DNA of 64,000 nucleotides. It comes from an uncultured Leptolyngbyaceae cyanobacterium. Lineage in GTDB: Bacteria > Cyanobacteriota > Cyanobacteriia > Leptolyngbyales > Leptolyngbyaceae. Below the pieces are notes generated by a model that worked only from the letters and a program-made list of their open reading frames with translations, did not search any database and was not told the DNA's origin. The stretch is from assembly GCA_938023035.1 (NCBI GenBank), contig CALIDI010000004.1:1-64000 (forward strand). The letters are read 5' to 3'. Shown here piece by piece: positions 56,522 to 64,000 of this stretch. Numbering within the stretch: the stretch's first letter is position 1; every line of letters starts with the position of its first letter. Both the position numbers and the translations under genes were made by a program.

Positions 56522-58894
56522 ATGAATCAACCATTTCTAGAGAAGGATCTGGTGTTACTGGGGGGTGGTCATTCCCATGCGATCGCCCTGCGGCTGTTTG
56601 GCATGAAGCCATTGCCCGGGGCACGGCTAACCCTGCTGACAGAAACTTCGGATACTCCCTATTCGGGGATGTTACCAGGGCATGTTGCTGGGTTTTACAG
56701 TCGTGCTCAGTGCCACATTGATTTGCGATCGCTAGCGACTTTTGCCAGAGCGCAGTTTTATCAGGATCAGGCCATTGGGCTAGACCTTGAAGCGCAACAA
56801 ATTATTTGCGCCCACCGCCCCCCTGTCCGGTTTGATCTGTTATCTATCAATATCGGTAGTACTCCCCACCCCCCTGAGCTGCGGGGCGACTTAGCGGCGG
56901 TGATTGCCGCCAAACCTGTGCGCGATTTTTTGCAGCAGTGGCAAGCAGTAGTTGAGCAGATTCAACAGCAGCCCCAGCGCCCCTTCTGCCTGGGGATTGT
57001 GGGCGGTGGGGCAGGGGGGGTGGAACTAGCGCTCGCGACGCAACGCCGCCTACAGGCGATTTTGAATGCGGCTCAAGCACCCTTAACCAATCTGACAGTT
57101 CATTTGTTTCAGCGCAGCCATACCTTGTTGCCCCATCATAACCGCTGGGTGCAGCGCACCTTTCAGCAATTACTGACCCGGCGCCAGATTCAACTGCACT
57201 TATCAGAAACCGTGGTCGCCGTGCAACCGGGCCAGGTGGAATGTCAATCGGGTCTGATGGTGGGGTGCGATGCCGTGATTTGGGTCACCCAAGCCGCCGC
57301 GCCTGCGTGGTTGCGAGCCAGTGGTTTGGCCGTGGATGAGCGGGGGTTTATTCAAGTAGACTCGACGCTGCGATCAACATCCCATCCTCACGTCTTTGCG
57401 GCTGGAGACATTGCTACGGTTGTTAACCATCCCCGGCCTAAAGCAGGGGTGTTTGCTGTGCGCCAGGGCAAACCTCTGGCCGAGAATCTGCGCTGTGCCC
57501 TGGCGGGACAGCCCCTGTGCCCCTACTTTCCCCAAAAACGCTACCTTAGTTTAATTGGTACTGCCGATGGCTCTGCGGTTGCCTCCTGGGCTGCCCTGGG
57601 CTGGCGATCGCCGTTGCTATGGCAATGGAAAGACTGGATTGATGGTCGGTTTATGCAACAGTTTAGCCAATTGCCTGAAATGGGAATGGCTGACGATCAC
57701 CGGATGTCCCCTTCTAGAACAACTAGAAATGGAGAGACCCATCCCTTGACTAAGGTATCGGCTCCTGCCCCAACTCAGCCAGAATTCGGACGCTGCGCGG
57801 GCTGTGGTGCCAAGGTCGGAAGTGCCGTGTTAGAGCGAGCGTTAGAGCGGGCCAGGGAGCCAGGGGAAGGCCGTAAACAGTTGGGTAAAGCGGGTTGGCC
57901 GACAGTTACCAGCAGCGGAGCGGAGATTCTAGAGGTTGCCGGTCGGGGCTTTCCAGCTATTTGGTTAGGATTAGATGCCGCTGATGATGCGGCGGTAATG
58001 ACTATCCCCGCAGGGATGGCCCTAGTGCAGACGGTCGATTATCTGCCTGCCCTGCTGAGTGACCCTTATGTGTTTGGTCAAATTGCCACAAACCACGCCC
58101 TGAGCGATTTATATGCGATGGGGGCGCAGCCCCACAGTGCCCTAGCGATCGCCACGGTGCCAGCCGCTGTTCCCAAATTAGTTGAAGAAACGCTCTACCA
58201 ATTGCTATCGGGGGCCTTTAAGGTGTTGCAAGCCGCTGGGGCAGAGCTGATTGGCGGGCACAGCACGATAGGTTCTGAAATGGCCTTGGGAATTGCCTGC
58301 AATGGCCTGGCCGATCCCAATCGGCTGCTGCGCAAAGGAGGAATGAAACCGGGCGATCAACTGATTTTGACTAAACCCCTAGGGGTAGGCGTTCTGTTTG
58401 CGGCAGCAATGCGCCAGCAAGGGAAACCGGCTTGGCTAGATGCGGCGATCGCCATGATGCTGCGCTCTAATCAAGCGGCGATGGCGTGTTTACAGCGCTA
58501 TGGAGCAACGGCCTGTACCGATATCACAGGGTTTGGTCTGTTGGGGCATTTGGCTGAAATGCTGCGGGCTACTCCTGCGGCGGTGCAACTTACCCTAGAA
58601 GCTATTCCCCTCTTAGATGGAGCATTGGAGTTAGCCCAGGCTGGCATCGTCAGTTCCCTTCATCCCGAAAACACTCGGGCCATGCAACAAATTCAAAATT
58701 TTCAGGCGGTGCAATCCTTGCCTCAATGCGCCCTTCTGGTCGATCCGCAAACAGCAGGGGGATTGCTAGCCAGTGTGCCTGAAGCCATGGCCGATCGCTG
58801 CTTAGCCGATTTAAAGGCCCAAGGCGATCGCGAAAGTGCCATCATTGGCAAAGTTTTGCCACCAGTGGCGGCTCCACCCATCTGGATTGTTTGA
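56522..58894 (+). CDS. selD: Pyridine nucleotide-disulfide oxidoreductase fused to selenide, water dikinase
   Basis: A 790-residue fusion. The N-terminal part (1 to about 375) is an FAD-dependent NDH-2-like oxidoreductase: LVLLGGGHSHAIALRLFG, SDTPYSGMLPGHVAGFY, the NAD-binding CLGIVGGGAGGVELALATQR and the FAD-binding HVFAAGDIATV. A linker follows. The C-terminal part (from about 420) is SelD, which makes selenophosphate. Its catalytic Cys428 and Lys431 (GCGAK) are present, with QTVDYLPALLSDPYVFGQIA and CTDITGFGLLGHLAEML. The second Cys of the usual GCGCK is Ala. This fusion is known from cyanobacteria. The selenoprotein system users are not in the window. Confidence 0.94.
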   Translation: MNQPFLEKDLVLLGGGHSHAIALRLFGMKPLPGARLTLLTETSDTPYSGMLPGHVAGFYSRAQCHIDLRSLATFARAQFYQDQAIGLDLEAQQIICAHRPPVRFDLLSINIGSTPHPPELRGDLAAVIAAKPVRDFLQQWQAVVEQIQQQPQRPFCLGIVGGGAGGVELALATQRRLQAILNAAQAPLTNLTVHLFQRSHTLLPHHNRWVQRTFQQLLTRRQIQLHLSETVVAVQPGQVECQSGLMVGCDAVIWVTQAAAPAWLRASGLAVDERGFIQVDSTLRSTSHPHVFAAGDIATVVNHPRPKAGVFAVRQGKPLAENLRCALAGQPLCPYFPQKRYLSLIGTADGSAVASWAALGWRSPLLWQWKDWIDGRFMQQFSQLPEMGMADDHRMSPSRTTRNGETHPLTKVSAPAPTQPEFGRCAGCGAKVGSAVLERALERAREPGEGRKQLGKAGWPTVTSSGAEILEVAGRGFPAIWLGLDAADDAAVMTIPAGMALVQTVDYLPALLSDPYVFGQIATNHALSDLYAMGAQPHSALAIATVPAAVPKLVEETLYQLLSGAFKVLQAAGAELIGGHSTIGSEMALGIACNGLADPNRLLRKGGMKPGDQLILTKPLGVGVLFAAAMRQQGKPAWLDAAIAMMLRSNQAAMACLQRYGATACTDITGFGLLGHLAEMLRATPAAVQLTLEAIPLLDGALELAQAGIVSSLHPENTRAMQQIQNFQAVQSLPQCALLVDPQTAGGLLASVPEAMADRCLADLKAQGDRESAIIGKVLPPVAAPPIWIV

Positions 58895-59005
58895 ATGGCC
58901 CAGAATAGACAGAATGGAAATGTTTTTTCTCCTCTGGCGGTGAGGGGTTGACTCCGAATAAACTCATAGAGATAAAAGTGAGCAATTCTTTGTGAGGCAG
59001 TCTGC

Positions 59006-60469
59006 ATGAGTCACCCCTCTCCCACCCTAGTCAAGGCGGACACAATTAAGTTTGGTACAGATGGCTGGCGAGGGGTTATTGCTGCGGATTTTACCTTTGA
59101 CCGGGTAAAGTATGTTGCTCCCCGTGCAGCCCTGGTGTTAGATGCGGTCTATGGCAGTCCCGAGCGCAATCGCACGGTGATTGTGGGCTACGATCGCCGG
59201 TTTCTGTCAGAGGAGTTTGCCAAAGCAGTCGCTGATGCAGTCGCGGCTTCCGGGTTTGATGTGTTGCTTTCTGAATCCTACGCGCCAACCCCAGCGTTTA
59301 GCTGGGCTGCCAAGCAACAAAAGGCTCTGGGAGCGTTGGTGATCACGGCGAGCCATAACCCAGCCATTTACTCTGGGCTGAAGATTAAGAGTGCATTTGG
59401 TGGCTCAGTCCCCCCAGAGGTTACGCAAAAAGTGGAAGCCGCCTTGCTGCAAGAGTTACCAGAAACTCCAATCCCTGGTACGATTCAACCCTTTGACCCC
59501 TGGGCTAGCTATTGCGAAGGGTTGCGGGCCAAAGTTGATGTAACGCCGATTCGGCAAGCAATTCAGCAGGGGCAACTGACTGTGTTTGCTGATGTGATGC
59601 ATGGGGCTGCTGCCACTGGTTTAGAGCGGTTGCTGGGCACTCCGATTCGCGAAATGAACGGCGATCGCGACCCCCTCTTTGGCGGCGCTGCCCCTGAACC
59701 ATTACCCAAGTATCTGGGGGAGTTTCTCACCACTATGGGCCGCTACCATCAGGAAAATCGGACGCAACTTTCTGTTGGTTTGGTGTTTGATGGCGATAGC
59801 GATCGCATTGCTGCTGTCGATTCCCAGGGCCATTTCCTCAGCTCTCAAATTCTCATCCCTATCCTGATTCAGCATCTGGTGGCCCATCGTGGTTACAAAG
59901 GAGAGTTGGTTAAGACCGTGAGCGGCTCTGACTTGATGCCCAAAGTGGCCGCTCTCTACGGTGCACCTGTGCATGAAACACCGATCGGCTATAAGTACAT
60001 TGCTGATCGAATGTTGGAGGCAGAGGTACTGCTGGGCGGGGAAGAGTCGGGCGGTATTGGTTATGGGCACCATATTCCCGAACGGGATGCATTGCTCTCA
60101 GCCCTCTATGTGCTAGAGGCGATCGTCACCTCTGGTAAAGACCTGAGTGACCTTTACCGGGGGCTACAAGAACAAACGGGGTTTTTCTCTAGCTATGACC
60201 GTATTGATCTGCCCCTAGCGAGTATGAAAGTGCGTGCCAGATTGGTGGAGCAGTTGCAAGCCGCGCCCCTGCAAGAGATTGCTGGCAAAGCCGTGGTCGA
60301 TTGCAATCGTGCCGATGGTTACAAGTATCGCCTGGTAGATGGAAGTTGGCTCTTGATTCGGTTTAGCGGTACAGAGCCAGTTTTGCGGCTGTATAGCGAG
60401 GCTGCACAACCTGACCAGGTGGCGCAGATTCTGAGCTGGGCAAAGAATTGGGCGACTGCGTTTGACTGA
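59006..60469 (+). CDS. Phosphoglucomutase/phosphomannomutase family enzyme
   Basis: A 487-residue alpha-D-phosphohexomutase. The phosphoserine loop is TASHNP with Ser116, the metal-binding loop DGDSDR (262-267), the sugar-binding GGEESGG and the phosphate-binding RFSGTEP. It interconverts glucose- or mannose-1- and -6-phosphate for glycogen and polysaccharides. The type of sugar cannot be decided from sequence alone. The gene stands alone, 111 bases after selD. Confidence 0.94.
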   Translation: MSHPSPTLVKADTIKFGTDGWRGVIAADFTFDRVKYVAPRAALVLDAVYGSPERNRTVIVGYDRRFLSEEFAKAVADAVAASGFDVLLSESYAPTPAFSWAAKQQKALGALVITASHNPAIYSGLKIKSAFGGSVPPEVTQKVEAALLQELPETPIPGTIQPFDPWASYCEGLRAKVDVTPIRQAIQQGQLTVFADVMHGAAATGLERLLGTPIREMNGDRDPLFGGAAPEPLPKYLGEFLTTMGRYHQENRTQLSVGLVFDGDSDRIAAVDSQGHFLSSQILIPILIQHLVAHRGYKGELVKTVSGSDLMPKVAALYGAPVHETPIGYKYIADRMLEAEVLLGGEESGGIGYGHHIPERDALLSALYVLEAIVTSGKDLSDLYRGLQEQTGFFSSYDRIDLPLASMKVRARLVEQLQAAPLQEIAGKAVVDCNRADGYKYRLVDGSWLLIRFSGTEPVLRLYSEAAQPDQVAQILSWAKNWATAFD

Positions 60470-60493
60470 ATCTCTGAATTGCAGGAAAACAGG

Positions 60494-61087
60494 ATGCATT
60501 CATGGGCATTACCAATTGAGCAACATTTTCAGGGATGTTGGTTGGGGCTGGCTGTTGGGGATGCCATGGGCACAATCGTTGAGCTTAAGCGGCGTAATTC
60601 CTTTGCTGCTGTGACAGATAGGGTGGGCCATTTGGTCTCAAACCATGGCTAATGGATCGACGAAACCTTGATGGCTTCCTTGATGGCTTTATGTCTGGCT
60701 ACCAGCTTGGTGCAAACGAACGGATTTGATCCACCGGATCAAATGAATCGCTACTGCGCCTAGCAGGAAGAAGGGTATCTCAGCAGTACCAGAACATGCT
60801 TCGACATTGGCAACACGGTCAGACAGGCGTTGCAGCAATATCGAATCTCTGGGAATTCCTTTTGTGAACCAACGCATTCTCGCTCTGCGGGAAATGGATG
60901 TTTAATGCGGCTGGCAGCCATCCCAACGTTTTTCTTTGCAGATCGCAATCAGGTTTTACCGATTTCTACCGAGAATAACAGATTACTGACCCCTTTACCT
61001 CAAAAAATAAAGGCTAGGAACACCCCCTTCGGCTTCAGTGAGAATATAGTAAATGTTTGGATAGCATGTATGTCTTTCTTTCGGTAG
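60494..61087 (+). pseudogene. ADP-ribosylglycohydrolase, decayed and truncated
   Basis: One continuous frame from ATG 60494 (MHSWALPIEQHFQGCWLGLA, VGDAMGTIVELK) carries the ADP-ribosylglycohydrolase opening. It is stopped by TAA at 60650-60652 and TAG at 60761-60763. In frame after that are GYLSSTRTCFDIGNTVRQAL and SAGNGCLMRLAAIPTFFFAD. The rest of the enzyme (the last half) is missing. An in-frame duplication of 12 bases (ACCTTGATGGCTTCC repeat) lies near 60661-60690. The gene would bind Mg and cleave ADP-ribose bonds. Confidence 0.85.
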
Positions 61088-61134
61088 CCCCGGCTGTGGG
61101 GGTAGCCGTGCCACCATTATCATGACGGCGGCGA

Positions 61135-61194
61135 GTCAGAAAACCTAACCGGCATGAATGATTGAGCACTGGGTCTCGTCTGAGGCTTTCTGAC
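61135..61194. repeat. Small palindromic element, copy 4
   Basis: GTCAGAAAACCT (61135-61146) and AGGCTTTCTGAC (61183-61194) are near-complementary, with GAGCACTGGGTC inside. The tail CAAAGCTATATC matches copies 3 and 5. It lies at the end of the broken glycohydrolase. Confidence 0.8.
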
Positions 61195-61245
61195 CAAAGC
61201 TATATCCTTTTATAAGGTTAGCCAATTTTTTTTCAGGAGAATTTC

Positions 61246-61974
61246 ATGGAAATACCAGACTTTAAGCGAAGTTATGAAAAACAAACCAGAGAACTCATCA
61301 ACCAGTACAACACTGAAAAAGCGATGAGTGATGCTGTTGGCGGTGACTTTGAAGCCGCTGGAAAATTGGAATATTATCTCCTCCTTCAATATGGTTTAGA
61401 AAAACATCAAACCGTTATTGATGTTGGGTGCGGAAGTGGTCGGCTGGCTTTTCAATTGAGACATTAGTTGGATGGTCAGTATGTTGGAATCGATGTTGTA
61501 GAGGCATTATTTAAGTACGCTAAGCATATCTGTCAGCGTCCTGATTGGCGCTTTTATGAGGCACCGGGTCTATCGATTCCCGAAAAAGAGAACTATGCCG
61601 ATTTTATTTGCTTTTTCTCGGTGTTTACCCATCTTTTGCATGAGGAGTCCTATAAGTACTTAAAAGAAGCTGAACGGGTAATTAAGCCAGGAGGAAAAAT
61701 TATCTTTTCATTCTTGGAATTTAAAATTCCATCCCATTGGTGGATCTTTGAGCAAGTTTTGGCAGATAACCGGCCTGACAAAGTCTTAAATCAATTTATG
61801 AGCCGAGATGCGATCGAAGCATGGGCGAGCCACCTCAATCTGAAGATTGTCGATATCTTTGATGGAGATAAGCCGCATATCAAGATTGGCGAACCTGTGA
61901 AATGGAACAACGGCCAGGAAATGATTGGAGAAGGGTCTCTAGGCCAATCGATTTGTGTCTTAACTAAGCAATAA
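61246..61974 (+). pseudogene. Class I SAM-dependent methyltransferase interrupted by one TAG
   Basis: AGGAG precedes ATG 61246, and one frame runs to TAA at 61974 with an in-frame TAG at 61465-61467. The first part has the SAM motif VIDVGCGSGRLAFQL, and the second starts LDGQYVGIDVVEALFKYA and has ERVIKPGGKIIFSFLE. Without the TAG the protein would be about 242 residues, a normal class I methyltransferase. This may be a real nonsense mutation or a sequencing error, as no other damage is seen. Confidence 0.85.
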
Positions 61975-62205
61975 GTTGGGTCAGTGCGTCCTTGTTTCTG
62001 ATGTCAGTTTCTGATGTCAAACCTAAATTTACCCGACAATATTTGCCCTTACAGATGATTTGAGGGGGGCTCCACTCACGACCTAGCCTTCTGAGAGTTG
62101 AGAGTTTTCAGCCGATGGATACTTGCGGATCTTGCGCCTGAATGCTCCCCTATCGTGTTGCGGCGCCAGTTATGTTAGCAGCTTTTCCTTGGCTGAACTC
62201 AGACT

Positions 62206-62946
62206 CTAAATCTGGGTTGCTAGCCAGTGGAGAAGAGGCGCGATCGCTAAAGCGGGTAAAAAGGAAGCAACTCGGACTTTTGTCACCTCTAGTAAATTCA
62301 GCCCCACCCCCAACACCATCAAACCGCCGACTCCGGTAATCAACCAGACTCGGGGGTCGGTCGCCGGGGATGGCAAAACAGCGGTCAGGGTCGCTGCTGC
62401 TAGGGATAGCCCCCCTTGAAAGACTAAAATCACTAGGCTAGAAAAGCCAACACCAACACCATAGGTGCTGGTAAAGGCGATCGCCGCAATGCCATCCATC
62501 ACAGCTTTTAGCATTAGCAGGGTGATATCACCCGTCAAGCCATTGTTGAGGCACCCTAACAGGGTCATTGGCCCCACACAGAATAGCAAGCTGCTGGCAA
62601 CAAACCCCTCCGTGAAGCGCCCTGTTCCCTGAAAGCGGTGTTTTAGCCAATCACCGAATTGGGTCAAACGTTCTTCAATTTGATTGGCCTCTCCCAATAG
62701 GCCCCCCAACGCGATCGCCAGAAGGCCAAGAATCGTGCCATCAACCTGGCCTGCCCTAGCCTCCGCTAATTTGCTGGCCATACTCAAACCGAGCCATAGG
62801 GTCAATAGCCCAATTCCCTGGGTCAGAATCTGCTGCATTCGAAAGGGTAAGCGATGATGGAGCAACAAACCCAGGCTTGTGCCAGCCAAGACCGTTCCTA
62901 CATTGATCCAGGTGCCACTGGTTTTTGCCCATAGGTCAAGGGTCAT
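62206..62946 (-). CDS. DUF554 family membrane protein
   Basis: A 246-residue membrane protein with about seven hydrophobic segments. INVGTVLAGTSLGLLLHHRL and the segments VGPMTLLGCLNNGLTGDITL and LKAVMDGIAAIAFTSTYGVG are signatures of the DUF554 (YqgA/YdfK-like) family. The start ATG 62946 is preferred. ATG 62958 adds four residues. Function unknown, perhaps transport. Confidence 0.88.
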   Translation of the reverse strand: MTLDLWAKTSGTWINVGTVLAGTSLGLLLHHRLPFRMQQILTQGIGLLTLWLGLSMASKLAEARAGQVDGTILGLLAIALGGLLGEANQIEERLTQFGDWLKHRFQGTGRFTEGFVASSLLFCVGPMTLLGCLNNGLTGDITLLMLKAVMDGIAAIAFTSTYGVGVGFSSLVILVFQGGLSLAAATLTAVLPSPATDPRVWLITGVGGLMVLGVGLNLLEVTKVRVASFLPALAIAPLLHWLATQI

Positions 62947-63207
62947 ACAAAGACTCAATAGGGTTTTGATGGGTCGATGCGACCGATTAGGGGTTCCTTT
63001 GACTCTACCGTTTGGTACTGTCGCTAACCGCCCCTTAGCATGCGCTCATTCTGCCGTGAGCCACCTGTTGAAGTAAAGGGGGACTGAGTAGGGTTGATTG
63101 CTACGAAGGGTGCCTATTTAATTACTTTAAGATTGGCAGCTTTAAGATTCGGTAGCCACTATGCAGCCGCGCTTCTTTCAGGGGGGGCGAGCTCTGAGCC
63201 AGGGCAG

Positions 63208-64000
63208 CTATGACCTGACGCGTTGCCGTACCCGCTGAAAAAGTTGCCGCAGTTGAGTAACTCCGTCAGGTTGAGTCGGGGCAGGGTTCGTTTCTGATGC
63301 GGTAGAGCTAAAGTCAGTGGAGTTTGGTTCGGTTCGGCTGGAAACAGGTTCTGTTTCTCCTTCTGGCAAGTTCCCTGGCGGAGTCAATGGTTCACTTTGG
63401 GTTTGGCTTTGGGAGGAATCCTGGCTTTGACCTTGGAGATTTGATGCGGCCTTAGGGGCGATCGCCGCAGAGGGCGCAACGATCGCTGGAGTAGCATCCG
63501 GCCTATCTGGGGAAACACTAGGCTGAGTAGGCTCCATTTCCTTCGCAGCGGCTGCCGCTGGTTCTGATGGGGTGAGCGGAACTGTTTCTACAGGGGGCAC
63601 AGGGGCTAATTCTAAAGGCTGGGAGGCAGGCAGTGATGAAGACGCTGCTTTTGGGGGCTGGCGGAGGGGGGGCGGTTGCGGCACTGCAGCCGGCTCAGTC
63701 GGTGCAAACCCTTTCAGGCGATCGCGCAGTTCTCCAAGGCCACCCGTTTTTGGGTGCGGCTGCGGTGATGCCGGTGGGGTTGCAGTCGGCCCTTGGGGCG
63801 AAGTGCCCGGCCCCTTTGGAGATGGAGTGGATGGTTCTAACGGTAAAGGGGCAGTGCTATTGGCTTCCTCTGGCTCAGGTGGCGACTGGGTTTGCCCATC
63901 TTGCAGTTGGAGCCGGTCATCCCGCTTTTCCTCCTGTAAAGAAGCAGAAGGCAGGGCCTCCTGAGGCTTTTCTATTGCAGATGGGCGGTCTTCTAGGGGC
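63208..64000 (-). CDS. 3' end of a proline-rich protein, truncated by the window edge
   Basis: The minus-strand frame is open from the window edge to the stop at 63208-63210, about 263 residues. The visible part is Pro/Ser/Thr/Gln/Glu-rich and probably disordered, with a short ordered block GGLGELRDRLKGFAP near its middle and a basic C-terminus LRQLFQRVRQRVRS. The start lies outside the window. The GTG at 63684 only gives a partial frame. No family recognised. Confidence 0.65.
   Translation of the reverse strand, partial: PLEDRPSAIEKPQEALPSASLQEEKRDDRLQLQDGQTQSPPEPEEANSTAPLPLEPSTPSPKGPGTSPQGPTATPPASPQPHPKTGGLGELRDRLKGFAPTEPAAVPQPPPLRQPPKAASSSLPASQPLELAPVPPVETVPLTPSEPAAAAAKEMEPTQPSVSPDRPDATPAIVAPSAAIAPKAASNLQGQSQDSSQSQTQSEPLTPPGNLPEGETEPVSSRTEPNSTDFSSTASETNPAPTQPDGVTQLRQLFQRVRQRVRS

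Noticed and set aside
63572..63964. 130-residue plus-strand frame at the right end
   Set aside because: Gly/Ser-rich shadow of the proline-rich minus-strand gene that runs off the window edge.

Overview
The window is chromosomal DNA of a cyanobacterium. The evidence is direct: small photosystem genes (psaI, psbE, psbF, psbL, psbJ), the PSII assembly factor Ycf48, the rubredoxin RubA, ndhC-ndhK-ndhJ and ndhB of the NDH-1 complex, a homogentisate phytyltransferase, AcnB, many GCGATCGC (HIP1) sites and several cyanobacteria-specific hypothetical families (DUF4079, DUF4278, DUF4359). Gene order is loose, with few operons and long intergenic spaces. Base composition is near even. This suggests a non-heterocystous Leptolyngbya/Oscillatoria-like lineage, but the genus is a guess.

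Layout. 1-5 kb: SGNH hydrolase, metallo-beta-lactamase-fold hydrolase overlapping panD, ppa and a DUF4079 membrane protein. 4.4-6.3 kb: gene-free stretch with an IS5-type transposase remnant. 6.3-14.7 kb: acnB, a four-EF-hand protein, a MurG-like glycosyltransferase, a small gene broken by a frameshift, a YjbQ-family protein and a 798-residue protein of unknown function. 14.8-19.6 kb: photosynthesis block, with psaI, then psbJ-L-F-E, ycf48 and rubA on the minus strand, divergent from ndhC-K-J. 20-31 kb: ycf63-like permease, topA, ndhB, a decayed Uma2-type gene, dapL, a small membrane protein, a BrkB-family protein and folC. 31-45 kb: metK, an exported SH3-like protein, a DUF790 (Bax1-like) protein, an exported pterin dehydratase, a STAS protein, carA, the potADBC polyamine transporter and mrdA (PBP2). 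45-50 kb: homogentisate phytyltransferase, an internally deleted IS copy, cobA plus a CbiX/SirB-type chelatase, and a Dps with a His-modified ferroxidase site. 50-64 kb: DUF4359 protein, HAD phosphatase, a glutamine riboswitch before a DUF4278 gene, a LuxR-type response regulator, a thioredoxin-like ferredoxin, tRNA-Leu(CAA), the metallothionein smtA with a perfect SmtB-type operator, recR, a coiled-coil protein, an oxidoreductase-SelD fusion, a phosphohexomutase, two adjacent broken genes, a DUF554 protein and the 3' end of a proline-rich gene.

The functional groups visible are photosynthetic electron transport and its assembly, NDH-1, siroheme synthesis, polyamine uptake, metal handling (smtA, dps) and nitrogen signalling (glutamine riboswitch with a DUF4278 protein related to the PirA family). 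I see no CRISPR array, prophage or recognisable defence island.

The non-coding DNA is the most unusual part. It carries at least five copies of a CCCTCACCC/CTCTCCCA repeat, five copies of a small imperfect palindromic element ending in CTTTCTGACC, two related IS5 remnants, a perfect 39-base palindrome and a striking number of exact two-copy tandem duplications of 9-17 bases.
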